Origin: a virus
Strand: one strand, 5' to 3'
DNA length: 58,065 nucleotides
IMG/VR virus record: IMGVR_UViG_3300008108_000078
Span: 1 to 58,065 of that record
Below, one piece after another: positions 1 to 8,401 of this stretch (positions are counted from its first letter, which is position 1; each line of letters starts with the position of its first letter). Both the position numbers and the translations under genes were made by a program. The notes beneath the pieces are model-generated. The model made no database searches. It saw only the letters and a list, made by a program, of their open reading frames with translations, and was not told the DNA's origin.

Positions 1-192
1 AATCCAGGACACGGCGGAAATAGTTTCTTTGGAGGGTCTACACCAGGTGTACACTATACTAGTAGATCCCAAGATAACTCTGCGTTTGGTGCAGGAGGCA
101 CAGGATCTAATTTCTATAACAACGGTGCCAATAATTACGACAGAGGTTTTGATGGTCAAACCGGTGTTTGTGTAGTTTACGAATATAAGTAA
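1..192 (+). CDS. Glycine-rich tail fibre/adhesin, C-terminal fragment (5' end outside window)
   Basis: An open frame enters from the left edge and ends in TAA at 190-192. The 63 visible residues are Gly/Asn/Ser-rich (GHGGNSFFGGS near the start) and finish with TGVCVVYEYK. The two following genes end the same way (GICIVYE plus two residues), so this is the tail end of a third paralogue in a tandem family. It is probably the C-terminal glycine-rich receptor-binding part of a tail fibre. Function is inferred from composition and paralogy; the start and N-terminal domain are not visible. Confidence 0.75.
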   Translation, partial: NPGHGGNSFFGGSTPGVHYTSRSQDNSAFGAGGTGSNFYNNGANNYDRGFDGQTGVCVVYEYK

Positions 193-198
193 AATATT

Positions 199-1704
199 AT
201 GCCAAAAATTAAAGTTAAAACATCAACAACTGCATCAGCTGTTCCAGCTAATGGATCCCTAGAACAAGGGGAAATAGCTGTTAACTTAGCAGACAACAAA
301 ATTTACATGGGAAATGCTTCAGGCAATCCGGTATTAATGGGAGATAGCCTTGGTAGGCAAGATTCAAATGCTGTTATAATTACTGGCGGCTCAATTAACA
401 GTACAACTATAAGTGCAACTACAGGAAATTTTAGTTCTTTAGGCATGTCTTCTGAAAGAATATGGTACGATGAAGGCACAAATGCAGGAGCGTTTACAGC
501 CAATTGGAACGATGCAACTACAACTAACATGCCAGAATTTGGCGGGTTAGGGAATGTTACTGCACACGGTTGGACTGCTGGTCCTAGAAGCTACACTTTA
601 AATCTAAATGGAATTCCAACCCACACCGAAGTCAGATATCAAGTCTTTTGGCATCATGTAGATAGTATTGATAACGAAGCAAATGAATTATATACTACAA
701 ATAGTGCAGGATCGGAAGTTTTAAGAGTTGCATTCACAAGAACTAGCGGAACACCACCAAGTTACTCAACAATAGCAAGTGGAACAACAGTTAGATGGCA
801 TGCAAATCGTTGGTACTCAACTGCTCCGTGGGGAGGTGTAGGTAGAAATGTTGAACAAGGAGCCGGCAATGGATATATTGTAATGGATACTGGTTGGTAT
901 GCACATACTCCTAGTACATTTACTGCTAGACATTTTACTGGTGTTGATCAAGCTCAGTCAGACGAAGCAGTTTATCTTTCACATGTAAGACTTTGGATTA
1001 GAGGCGGCACTAGTACAGTAACAAGTATATCCACTTCGACTGCCTTAGATACCAGTGCAACAACCCTAGCAACACAAGGTGCAATCAAATCGTACATTGA
1101 CACAAACATGTCAGGTTTGGTAAAAAATGTCTTTACATACACCAGTGGTACAAACACCTACACAAAAAGCGGTACAGATGTTAAAAGAATAAGGGTCATT
1201 TGTATTGGTGGAGGTGGTGGTGGACGAGGCTATGGCGAAAGTGGTGGCGCAGGCGGCTACGCTGAACGAACACTTGACGCGGCCAGCATTTCTACTGTAA
1301 CTGTCACAATAGGTGGTGGTGGCGGAGGTGGTGGCTATTTTGGTTACAGCCCAGCAGGCGGAACTACTAGTTTTGGCAGTTATCTAAGTGCATCTGGCGG
1401 CTTTGGTGCTAACAATCACGGATCACACATTGGCGGACACGGCGGTATTGGATCGCAAGGCGACGTAAATTCTTATGGTGGCGGCGGCATGGGTCACAAC
1501 AACGGACGGAATAACCCCTCTAATTCAGCAGTAGGTCGAGGCGGCGGCAGTTTCTTTGGAGGATCTAGAAATAGTCATCATAGTGCTTCTCGACCAGCAG
1601 ACCACGGAGCACCAGGTGCGGGTGCTTCTGGATCGGTCGGTGATTCAGGCGGTGCTGGTTCGGACGGCCGTACAGGAATTTGCATAGTTTATGAACTAAG
1701 GTAA
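199..1704 (+). CDS. Tail fibre protein with C-terminal glycine-rich adhesin domain
   Basis: 501 aa. The N-terminus (MPKIKVKTSTTASAVPANG, then GEIAVNLADNKIYMGN) is the short attachment module seen at the start of many T4-like phage fibre proteins. The middle (about 80-300) is a Thr/Ser-rich beta-type region with a lectin-like look. From about residue 310 (KNVFTYTSGTNTYTKSG) the protein becomes a glycine-rich domain with runs such as GGGGGGRGYGESGGAGGYAE and GGGGGGGGYFGYSPAGG, ending TGICIVYELR. Such domains resemble the polyglycine adhesin tips of some T4-like phages and probably bind the host surface. It begins 6 bases after the previous stop and is followed 6 bases later by a paralogue. Fibre assignment is fairly secure; the receptor is unknown. 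Confidence 0.8.
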   Translation: MPKIKVKTSTTASAVPANGSLEQGEIAVNLADNKIYMGNASGNPVLMGDSLGRQDSNAVIITGGSINSTTISATTGNFSSLGMSSERIWYDEGTNAGAFTANWNDATTTNMPEFGGLGNVTAHGWTAGPRSYTLNLNGIPTHTEVRYQVFWHHVDSIDNEANELYTTNSAGSEVLRVAFTRTSGTPPSYSTIASGTTVRWHANRWYSTAPWGGVGRNVEQGAGNGYIVMDTGWYAHTPSTFTARHFTGVDQAQSDEAVYLSHVRLWIRGGTSTVTSISTSTALDTSATTLATQGAIKSYIDTNMSGLVKNVFTYTSGTNTYTKSGTDVKRIRVICIGGGGGGRGYGESGGAGGYAERTLDAASISTVTVTIGGGGGGGGYFGYSPAGGTTSFGSYLSASGGFGANNHGSHIGGHGGIGSQGDVNSYGGGGMGHNNGRNNPSNSAVGRGGGSFFGGSRNSHHSASRPADHGAPGAGASGSVGDSGGAGSDGRTGICIVYELR

Positions 1705-1710
1705 GGAAAA

Positions 1711-2658
1711 ATGCCAAAATACAAATTTAAAAATTCAAATACAGCATCAACTGTTCCTAGCTCTTTAGTAGCAGGAGAAGTTGCATTTAATCTGTCAGAC
1801 GGAAGAGGTTGGCAAGGAAATAGTGCAGCATCAGTTACAAAAATTATAGACACAGTTGGTAAACAGGCAGCAAATAATGTAGCTATAACCGGAGGTTCTC
1901 TTGCTGTAACTAGTGTTGGTGCTACAGCTCAGGCCGCAGCAGTTGCAACTTCAACTACAATTGGCGGAACAGCATTGGCTAATATATCTTCAGATCCAAG
2001 ATCTGTTGCCACAAACGCTGTTTTAACTAATTATGCAGCTCAAAATTTAGCAGTTGAAGCTGGATCAAAGTTAAAAAATGTCTTTACATACACTGGCGGA
2101 ACAAATACCTATACAAAAAGCGGCGATGATGTTAGAATAATACATGTAATAGTCTGCGGAGGTGGCGGTGGTGGCCGTGCGTATGCCGAATCAGGCGGCG
2201 CCGGCGGGTACGCTGAAAGAGTAATAGATGCTACTGGTATAACAACTGTTACAGTAACAGTTGGTGGCGGCGGAGCAGGCGGGGCATATTTTGGATTTAG
2301 CCCCGGCGGATCTACAACTAGTTTTGGAGGATTTGTTTCAGCACCAGGAGGTGGTGGCGCAAATGCTCACATACAGCATAATGGTGGTTTAGGTGGACTA
2401 GGATCAGGCGGACAACTAAATGTGTGGGGAGGTGGCGGTGGTGGCCACAACAATCAAGATCAATATAACGGTAACGGTGCTCCCGGACACGGTGGAGTAA
2501 GCTTCTTTGGCGGCTCTCAACCTAGTGGGCACGGTGGTCAACAACCATCAGATGTAGCAGCTTGGGGTTCAGGTGGAGTAGCAACTAACCCAGCCCATAA
2601 CGGCCAAGGCGGCAGAAATGGCAAGGGCGGAATTTGTATTGTTTATGAATATAAATAA
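1711..2658 (+). CDS. Glycine-rich tail fibre protein, shorter paralogue
   Basis: 315 aa. It has the same plan as the preceding gene: an N-terminal attachment module (MPKYKFKNSNTASTVPSS, GEVAFNLSDGRGWQGN), a short Ala/Thr linker, then the joining segment KNVFTYTGGTNTYTKSG at about residue 122 and a glycine-rich C-terminal domain ending GICIVYEYK. It lacks the roughly 200-residue middle region of its neighbour. DNA around the joining segment is nearly identical in the two genes, pointing to recent duplication or recombination between modules. The start has an upstream AAGGAAAA ribosome site. Likely a fibre or fibre-tip adhesin; which of the tandem copies is displayed cannot be told from sequence. 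Confidence 0.78.
   Translation: MPKYKFKNSNTASTVPSSLVAGEVAFNLSDGRGWQGNSAASVTKIIDTVGKQAANNVAITGGSLAVTSVGATAQAAAVATSTTIGGTALANISSDPRSVATNAVLTNYAAQNLAVEAGSKLKNVFTYTGGTNTYTKSGDDVRIIHVIVCGGGGGGRAYAESGGAGGYAERVIDATGITTVTVTVGGGGAGGAYFGFSPGGSTTSFGGFVSAPGGGGANAHIQHNGGLGGLGSGGQLNVWGGGGGGHNNQDQYNGNGAPGHGGVSFFGGSQPSGHGGQQPSDVAAWGSGGVATNPAHNGQGGRNGKGGICIVYEYK
2650..2657 (+). promoter_or_regulatory. Late-promoter-like box TATAAATA
   Basis: Exact match to the T4 late promoter -10 element. It lies across the last codons of the fibre gene (Tyr-Lys-stop), 19 bases before the ATG at 2677. Because TATAAATAA also encodes the conserved YK-stop ending of this family, the match could be coding coincidence. Confidence 0.4.
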
Positions 2659-2676
2659 AAAATAGGAATTAGGAAC

Positions 2677-3072
2677 ATGAAAAGAGCATTAGTTGATAAA
2701 AGATTTTGGACTGTATGTCAAATACTAGGACCAGACGAAAACGAGTTTGAAACAACCTCAGATTTTATCTGGGTTGACTGCCCTGATAATTGCGAATCAG
2801 CCTGGGGATACGACGAAGCCACAAAAGAATTCACAGACCCACATGCTCATGCTAGGGACGAATTTGGCAATCCAATTGAACCATTTTACATGCAAAGAAT
2901 GAGAGCATATCCTCCCATGGGAGATCAACTAGATATGTTGTTTAAAGAAATAAGAGATACTGGTACAATTTCTTCGGACGGACAATGGTTCCAATCCATC
3001 CAGACTGTCAAAGATACTGTTCCTAAACCAGGTGCAGAAGGTGATCCTGGAAATTACCTTCCTCCTACCTAA
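2677..3072 (+). CDS. Conserved phage tail-associated protein (unknown function)
   Basis: 131 aa with an AGGAAC ribosome site. The N-terminal half is acidic and aromatic (WVDCPDNCESAWGYDEAT). The C-terminal half carries MRAYPPMGDQLDMLFKEI and DGQWFQSIQTVKDTVPK, a signature I associate with small proteins next to phage fibre genes (AYPP.GDQLD followed by VKD.YPK). These are often annotated as fibre assembly or hypothetical proteins. It follows the fibre genes by 18 bases and is the last plus-strand gene before the convergent oxygenase string. A fibre-assembly chaperone role is only a guess from position. Confidence 0.65.
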   Translation: MKRALVDKRFWTVCQILGPDENEFETTSDFIWVDCPDNCESAWGYDEATKEFTDPHAHARDEFGNPIEPFYMQRMRAYPPMGDQLDMLFKEIRDTGTISSDGQWFQSIQTVKDTVPKPGAEGDPGNYLPPT

Positions 3073-3669
3073 TCACCATACACCAAAGTTAACTACACAT
3101 CTGTGTCCGGTAGTTGGCCTAGTGCTAGTATGATAACGAGAGCCATCAAATACGATGGCTCTTCCTTTTTTAGGTGTAATACTCTTAAAAATTTGTAAAT
3201 TTTCTTTTTTAAGATCATCGGGCGGAATGTCTCTAAAAGTTTTGTCATATATTACAGTATCTCCGTCGCTGTCTGTAACATAATATAGAACTACAATATG
3301 ACTAACTTCTCTATCAACATGCGGATGGTCTAATGCACTTTCTAAATTTGGCAGTGGAATAGTTAAAAAACTTCTTGCAGCAATAACTTCGTTTACATGA
3401 AATTTAATTTTTTCGCAAGCATTATATACAATAGGTAAAACTAGTCCGTATCCAGGACTGATAATTCCAGCAGTCCTGTCATAGAATTTATGAGCAAATG
3501 CAGGTTTAGCAACTGCTACATTTAATTCGTTAAATTTTTCATTGTCAAATGTTATATCTCTCATATAATGCCAAGTTATATTATTTCCCAGCATCTGAGT
3601 TTCTATCAAATCTTGATATTGTTTAGGAACAATATCATCTAATACAACAACGTCGTCTATTATAAGCAT
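3073..3669 (-). CDS. Predicted 2OG/Fe(II)-dependent oxygenase
   Basis: 198 aa. A double-stranded beta-helix oxygenase signature is present: HPHVDRE with His117 and Asp119 as metal ligands, a strand pattern through VVLYYVTDSDGDTVIYD, then the distal ligand in SRYHTSTRP (His180) and Arg190 in GHRCVVNFGVW as the expected 2OG carboxylate ligand. All iron and co-substrate residues therefore appear intact. It is the last gene of the long minus-strand string, overlapping the upstream gene by 10 bases, and meets the plus-strand gene 2677-3072 end to end with no gap. Substrate unknown. Confidence 0.8.
   Translation of the reverse strand: MLIIDDVVVLDDIVPKQYQDLIETQMLGNNITWHYMRDITFDNEKFNELNVAVAKPAFAHKFYDRTAGIISPGYGLVLPIVYNACEKIKFHVNEVIAARSFLTIPLPNLESALDHPHVDREVSHIVVLYYVTDSDGDTVIYDKTFRDIPPDDLKKENLQIFKSITPKKGRAIVFDGSRYHTSTRPTTGHRCVVNFGVW
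3139..3170 (+). terminator. Intrinsic terminator for the fibre genes, inside the opposing gene
   Basis: A 9-bp stem AGAGCCATC / GATGGCTCT (3139-3147 with 3154-3162) has a 6-base loop and is followed by TCCTTTTTT. In the plus direction it would end transcripts from the fibre genes. It lies within the 3' part of the minus-strand oxygenase gene. Confidence 0.65.
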
Positions 3670-4241
3670 ATTGAATTAAATGAAATAACTATCCTTGGTT
3701 GCGTTCCTTGATACACGTCGGCATCGTGTAGCAACATACTAGGAAATAAAACTAAATTTCCAGGAGAACAATTAACAGTAAAATGTTCATCGGCAAATTC
3801 TAAACCAAGTTTTCTTTCCATGTAATAAGGCAAGTACCAGTTATTACTTCCTCCTTTATTGTTTTCACTATCAACATAAAAAATACCAGACCAAGTTGAA
3901 CCAGGGTGATGATGGGGTTTGTGATACCCGCCACATCTAGTAACATGTGCCCAACTTTCGGTAATTACTGTTCTGTAATTAGTGTTGTTAAAATTATTAA
4001 TTAATGCAGTAGATTCTTGTATCAACCATAATTTTAAATTATTAATATCTGTTTGTTTTTCTAAAAAATCAAACGATGACTCCCATAAATTTAATTTGGC
4101 ATTAACTGCTATATTAGATTCTACAGTATTAGGGATTTCAGCTTTAAGGCAAGTCTCGACTATTGTTTTCTTATTATCCTCAAATTCTTTCCATGTACTT
4201 GTAAGTAAAGGAATTTTTCCTAATAGCGTAAATTGTCTCAT
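3660..4241 (-). CDS. Predicted 2OG/Fe(II) oxygenase (2OG-FeII_Oxy_5-like)
   Basis: 193 aa. The C-terminal half has the pattern of the putative oxygenase family found in many T4-like phages: YHKPHHHPGSTWSGIFYVD (His107-112 cluster), then GNLVLFPSMLLHDADVY with distal His172, and Arg183 in QPRIVISFN. The N-terminal half is a helical region with no clear motif. It overlaps the genes on either side by 10 and 4 bases, consistent with translational coupling. The family is widely predicted but few members have known substrates, so the call is family level only. Confidence 0.72.
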   Translation of the reverse strand: MRQFTLLGKIPLLTSTWKEFEDNKKTIVETCLKAEIPNTVESNIAVNAKLNLWESSFDFLEKQTDINNLKLWLIQESTALINNFNNTNYRTVITESWAHVTRCGGYHKPHHHPGSTWSGIFYVDSENNKGGSNNWYLPYYMERKLGLEFADEHFTVNCSPGNLVLFPSMLLHDADVYQGTQPRIVISFNSICL

Positions 4242-4969
4242 TTATCTATCTCTAAATCTTTAGATTCTAAAATGTATTTTACTTTATTTTTAATAAAACT
4301 TCTCCAACCAAATCTTGATAGTTTGTTTAAATTAAGAAGATTAGAAAATCTTTTATGATCTTTTTCAGTATATGATTTAGACTCTGCGTGTATAGTTTCT
4401 CTTTTATAAGGAATCACTTGCACTAACGGATCACCCATTTTAATTAATGTATCTTTTTTTTCAAAAAACATTAGATTTATAGGATTGCGATTTAGCATAC
4501 TATCTGTATCAACTATTGCGGGTAATGCTTGATAATTTTTATTGTGATAAAAATAAGGCAACCACATTAGGCCATACCCTTGTTCGGTTACAATACTCCA
4601 GGGGCTATTTAATTTAATAGACATTCGTAATTCAAACTGATTGCCAATAGTATCTCCTATCTGTTCCGAAGAATGAATTTCATACCCGTAATCAGTATTG
4701 CTCATTTCTATTTTTACAGAATCCTCAAAAAAAGATACTTGTATATCGCACCATGCAGGAATGATATAACCTGCTTTTGTATAATTTGATATAGCCGGGC
4801 ATTGCCTAATTGTTAACTGACTTGCAGATTTACTGTGGTCAAAAGGACAAATCTCACCAACCGGCAGATTTTTAAATTCGTCAGGAAAGTATTTTTCTGC
4901 CGGAATAACTGGAGCATAGTTTCTTATAGCCCAATCAGGACAACTAAATGTTATTTGATTATTACTCAT
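4238..4969 (-). CDS. DUF6065-like conserved phage protein, copy A
   Basis: 243 aa from the ATG at 4969; an upstream TTG at 4975 is also possible. Features: an N-terminal CPDWAIRNYAPVIPAEKYFP, the segment IRQCPAISNYTKAGYIIPAW at about 60-80, a middle beta-rich stretch (GNQFELRMSIKLNSPWSI, GYGLMWLPYFYH), and FEKKDTLIKMGDPLVQVIPY near 175-190. The layout of CPA, a D-rich strand, then a G-P-V/A motif before the C-terminus is shared with 11335-12036. It resembles DUF6065, a family of unknown function with an F-x-x-G-x-P-(I/V) motif. It sits inside the oxygenase/halogenase string. No catalytic motif was recognised. Confidence 0.65.
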   Translation of the reverse strand: MSNNQITFSCPDWAIRNYAPVIPAEKYFPDEFKNLPVGEICPFDHSKSASQLTIRQCPAISNYTKAGYIIPAWCDIQVSFFEDSVKIEMSNTDYGYEIHSSEQIGDTIGNQFELRMSIKLNSPWSIVTEQGYGLMWLPYFYHNKNYQALPAIVDTDSMLNRNPINLMFFEKKDTLIKMGDPLVQVIPYKRETIHAESKSYTEKDHKRFSNLLNLNKLSRFGWRSFIKNKVKYILESKDLEIDK

Positions 4970-5552
4970 TGGCAAATATATCCACTGATATTGTCAGTGT
5001 CATAACTAGCCTATTTTCTTGACTAGAATTTATTTCAGTTTTATGATGTAAAAATCCAGGGAAAAAGATCACATCATTCTGGTTAACTTCTAAAATAGTC
5101 CAGTCATTTTTGTTATTTTTTGGAAAACCAGAAAATGTATATTGTAACGGATCTTTAAACATTATATTTCCGCCTAATTTAGGTTGTTTTAAATAGATAA
5201 CAATATTTTGATGACACATTGCATGATCATGCTCATCTGTCCATGCGCCTGGGGGATGTAAGTTTACCCAGCTTCTGTGTACACGTCTTGGACGGTCGAC
5301 AAAATTAGATGTATCCCACACTATTTTACTTTGTTGAATTAACCACTCTTTTAGATCTTTACAAACAGGATCATTAATTAAGTTGTTTATAGTACTGTAT
5401 GTAGACTTGCCACCGTTTTTTTCTAAATTATGATTTGAATTTTCATTAAAGTATGTCAAAAATTTACTAGAAATATTTGTTAAATCTCCGGGATAAACAG
5501 ATTTATGTATTAAACTAGGCCAAAGATTTATGTGTTCGATTGATGACGTCAT
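4962..5552 (-). CDS. Predicted 2OG/Fe(II) oxygenase
   Basis: 196 aa. The metal-binding pattern is in TDEHDHAMCHQNIVIYL (His108, His110) and IFFPGFLHHKTEI (His169/His170), with Arg181 in NRLVMTLTIS as the likely 2OG-binding residue. KNGGKSTYST at about 45 matches NGGVSTYST in the paralogue at 12237-12956, so these two form a subgroup. It overlaps the downstream gene by 8 bases and begins 1 base after the upstream gene's stop. Iron and 2OG residues look complete; the substrate is unknown. Confidence 0.72.
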   Translation of the reverse strand: MTSSIEHINLWPSLIHKSVYPGDLTNISSKFLTYFNENSNHNLEKNGGKSTYSTINNLINDPVCKDLKEWLIQQSKIVWDTSNFVDRPRRVHRSWVNLHPPGAWTDEHDHAMCHQNIVIYLKQPKLGGNIMFKDPLQYTFSGFPKNNKNDWTILEVNQNDVIFFPGFLHHKTEINSSQENRLVMTLTISVDIFANE

Positions 5553-5553
5553 A

Positions 5554-6141
5554 TTATTCTACCAATTCGATCCACGTTGACATAATGTATTTTGTTCCAG
5601 ACAGCGGAGGATTTCCTCGATGAGTGTGTGTATAACTTGCAGGCGCAATAATCATTGTTCCCCGTTTTGGCGGGATTCTTACAGACTGATATAAAAATTC
5701 TGTTTCCCCACCATGTTCAATATCATTTAGATATAGCAACACAAATGCCAGTCGTCTTGCTGTTCCTATGTTTGCATGTTCACAATGCCATACATGATAG
5801 CCTTGCCTAGGTTCTGTTTTTTGTATTTTTACAGATTCACTTATGGCTTGTTTTGATATACTATTCAAAACTCCAATTTCATTAGAATACGATAAAAAAT
5901 TAGCTCTAATTGATTGATTAAATTCTTTTAAAATATTACTGTTGATATTAATTATAAAATCGTCAACCTCGTTTTCAACAAAATACTTTTCGTCGTCTTT
6001 GTTAATTTTTAAAGCACCGTCGTGTTGCTGTCGATTTAACGTTCTCCCTTCAGATTGCATTCTTTCAAAATGTGCAATCGCTCTATTACAGAAATCATCT
6101 GTTACAGAATTTGAATAAACTTTTATAAAAAAATCATTCAT
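5554..6141 (-). CDS. Prolyl-4-hydroxylase-like 2OG/Fe(II) oxygenase
   Basis: 195 aa. This copy looks like the prolyl 4-hydroxylase alpha-subunit fold: GYHVWHCEHAN (His119-x-Glu121 in the HxD position), RRLAFVLLYLND, the typical EHGGETEF at about 142-149, then a distal THTHRGNP (His172/His174) and Lys184 in SGTKYIMSTW, where the family has its basic 2OG ligand. Glu in place of Asp in the first dyad is a variation to note. It overlaps the upstream halogenase by 8 bases. Hydroxylation of protein side chains is the family norm; the target is unknown. Confidence 0.78.
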   Translation of the reverse strand: MNDFFIKVYSNSVTDDFCNRAIAHFERMQSEGRTLNRQQHDGALKINKDDEKYFVENEVDDFIININSNILKEFNQSIRANFLSYSNEIGVLNSISKQAISESVKIQKTEPRQGYHVWHCEHANIGTARRLAFVLLYLNDIEHGGETEFLYQSVRIPPKRGTMIIAPASYTHTHRGNPPLSGTKYIMSTWIELVE

Positions 6142-7723
6142 ATTTGTTTTTTAAATATTGATATAATGTCGTAGCAGAATCAGCAAATTCGTTTCTTTTG
6201 GCTAGGTCAGCATCCCATTTGTGCCAACATATATCCTTTAAGTAAGTCACGTACTCTGTATTAGCATTCCTAAACAACGTTCTTTTTAGTAAACTACTAT
6301 CAATTGGAAACAGATTCATTCCTGTGGCAATCATCATAGATCCGCCCATTTCTATATCATATAAATGACTTACAAATTTTCTATGTATTAGACTGTCTAT
6401 TCCGTAAGTTGCATAAACACCTAACTGCATAGTTTTAGGATAATTACGTTTTTGAGCAGCTTGCCAATAAGGTGTTTGATCTCTGTGACTCATGGCATAA
6501 TGTAAGGCTACAAATTCTGCAAACGCTCTAAAATCTCCTCTACATGCTTCGTTAAAAGCAGTTTTATCAAACTGACTTACAGAGTTTCTATTAAGTATTG
6601 CAACCAGTTTTAATAAAAATTCATGAACTGTATACAAACCGTTAGACTCTAATGGTTCAATAAAGCCGGCAGCAAGTCCAATTCCACAAACATTTTTGTG
6701 ATAAATTTCTTTGTGTATTCCTACTCTCATCTTAATGTTTTTAAATTCTAAAGAGTCAATAACAGATTTAGGAATTGGAACTTCTCTTTCGTTTTCTAAA
6801 TATTGTTTAAATTCTTCAAGAGCAGCATCGTCAGAAATAAATTTATCACTATAAACATATCCAGTACCAGTACGACTCCATAATGGAATGTTCCAAACCC
6901 ACCCATTTCCTATAGCTGTGCAATTAGTAAATGGCTCTAGTTCTTTCTCTTTATCTTGAAACGGGATACGTGTTGCCCATGCGCTGTTGTTAGGTAATAA
7001 ATCATTATAACTTTCAAACGGTGTGTGTAATGCTTTATCTAACAATATAGATTTAAAACCGGTGCAATCTAAGAATAAATCAGCAGTAACTATATCACCG
7101 TTATCTAATACTAAAGACTGAATTCCGTCGTCTTCCACTTGTACAGACAACACTTCTGCTTGAATGTGTACAACTCCTTTTGGAATAGCGTATGAATCTC
7201 TTAACCATGCACCAAACTTTGCCGCATCAAAATGATAAGCAACATCTCTATCAAAATTCCAGCCTGGTATTTCGTTGTTTTTATTATCGGTAATTTTATT
7301 TTTATTAACTAATGCCATGGCTGGAAAGAATGTATCGGCAAAATTTGAGACAGGTATCTCAGGTTGCATTGCTTTTCTTGTGTACCAGTCATTAACTCCG
7401 TAAGGAAAGAATTTATTGTCAAATAGCGGGACTCCAAACGGGTAATGAAATGCCCCAGCATTTTCTTTGTAAAAATTAGTGAATTTGATGCTCATTTTAT
7501 AACTAGCATCACATTGTTTCATCCAGTCGTCGTCTTTTATGTCGAGGTCATGCAGCCATTCGTTTATCTGCCCAATAGTACTTTCGCCTACGCCTACAGT
7601 TGGGACGTTAGGGCTTTCGATTACATAAATTTCTTTGTTTGGAAAATTTTTAATTAGCGTTGCTGCGCTCATCCATCCGGCGCTGCCGCCGCCTACTATA
7701 ACAATTTTATTAACAATACTCAT
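6134..7723 (-). CDS. Flavin-dependent tryptophan-halogenase family protein 1 (motifs intact)
   Basis: 529 aa, the usual length. N-terminal FAD-binding motif IVIVGGGSAGWMSA (8-21) and VGVGEST (43-49). Lys76 in SYKMSIKF sits where PrnA/RebH carry the catalytic lysine. WVWNIP at 275-280 is the WxWxIP motif that separates halogenases from flavin monooxygenases. The AAGFIEPLESNG segment (351-362) contains the conserved glutamate region. Such enzymes use reduced FAD, oxygen and halide to halogenate aromatic substrates, and a cyanophage member (VirX1) is known to iodinate diverse small molecules. No flavin reductase gene is seen in the window. A 30-base gap separates it from the upstream gene. Halogenase activity is likely; the substrate is unknown. 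Confidence 0.88.
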   Translation of the reverse strand: MSIVNKIVIVGGGSAGWMSAATLIKNFPNKEIYVIESPNVPTVGVGESTIGQINEWLHDLDIKDDDWMKQCDASYKMSIKFTNFYKENAGAFHYPFGVPLFDNKFFPYGVNDWYTRKAMQPEIPVSNFADTFFPAMALVNKNKITDNKNNEIPGWNFDRDVAYHFDAAKFGAWLRDSYAIPKGVVHIQAEVLSVQVEDDGIQSLVLDNGDIVTADLFLDCTGFKSILLDKALHTPFESYNDLLPNNSAWATRIPFQDKEKELEPFTNCTAIGNGWVWNIPLWSRTGTGYVYSDKFISDDAALEEFKQYLENEREVPIPKSVIDSLEFKNIKMRVGIHKEIYHKNVCGIGLAAGFIEPLESNGLYTVHEFLLKLVAILNRNSVSQFDKTAFNEACRGDFRAFAEFVALHYAMSHRDQTPYWQAAQKRNYPKTMQLGVYATYGIDSLIHRKFVSHLYDIEMGGSMMIATGMNLFPIDSSLLKRTLFRNANTEYVTYLKDICWHKWDADLAKRNEFADSATTLYQYLKNKYE

Positions 7724-7753
7724 GTTACTCCAATCTAATGTATATAATAATTA

Positions 7754-8401
7754 TCACATTGTAGAGTCTACTATAACATTTCCTGAAATTGTTATTCTAT
7801 GCTTGTCTGAAGATAAAAATGGATAAACCAAATGTTTCATTTGAGACGGAAAAAATAAAACAGTACCTTCATACTTGCTTTCTGCAAAAAACGGTAACAT
7901 AGTAATTTCCCCAAATACATTTGTATAGACAAAATTAAACGTTGTTGCTAACGGGTAATTAGAGCTAGAAACACAAGGCATCTCCATCTCTGTTTTTAAA
8001 TCATACGGAATGTTTACCCAAATAACAAAACTAAAAACACCAGTATGATCATGTAACGGATTGTATTCGGTTTTCTTTTGAAAATTAACCCATATAGGAT
8101 CCAACTTAAAAGATATTGTTTTTACAGACGGATGTTTTCTTAGAATTTCAGACTTATAGTTCCAGGCAAGCATATATTCGCCTGCCATTTCAAGCACAGT
8201 AGATTCTATAAGTGTTTGACACCTATCTAAATAAAATTGATATTCTAAATGGCCTGCTAGATTTTTTTGAATTTTAGGATGGTCTTCAATTGCATTTTCA
8301 ATAAGTGCAACTTCTTCTTTAATTTTTAAAAGAATATCATCAGGTATAGTAGCTATAGAATAGCCATAATTTGGAAACGCTTTATGTTCAATTTTCATCA
8401 T
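7754..8401 (-). CDS. Predicted 2OG/Fe(II) oxygenase
   Basis: 215 aa. The oxygenase pattern is PIWVNFQKKTEYNPLHDHTG with His117/His119, FSFVIWVNIPYD, then GTVLFFPSQMKHLVYPF with His190, and Arg202 in KHRITISGN. The N-terminal 100 residues are helical. It lies between halogenases 1 and 2, with the start overlapping the upstream stop (ATGA-type, 4 bases). Two start ATGs are adjacent (MM) and either could be used. This W-(V/I)-N-x-(Q/M)-K-x-x-(E/D)-x-N-P-x-H-x-H type is common in T4-like phages of marine bacteria. Function beyond the family is unknown. Confidence 0.78.
   Translation of the reverse strand: MMKIEHKAFPNYGYSIATIPDDILLKIKEEVALIENAIEDHPKIQKNLAGHLEYQFYLDRCQTLIESTVLEMAGEYMLAWNYKSEILRKHPSVKTISFKLDPIWVNFQKKTEYNPLHDHTGVFSFVIWVNIPYDLKTEMEMPCVSSSNYPLATTFNFVYTNVFGEITMLPFFAESKYEGTVLFFPSQMKHLVYPFLSSDKHRITISGNVIVDSTM

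Noticed and set aside
303-1157. Minus-strand open frames within the fibre gene (303-530 and 972-1157)
   Set aside because: They are shadows of the plus-strand glycine-rich fibre gene; no ribosome site and no recognisable domain.
7724-7753. Possible promoter in the 30-base gap between halogenase 1 and its upstream oxygenase
   Set aside because: The AT-rich gap has TATA-like text but no -35 partner or late box at a proper distance; read-through from the upstream gene is simpler.
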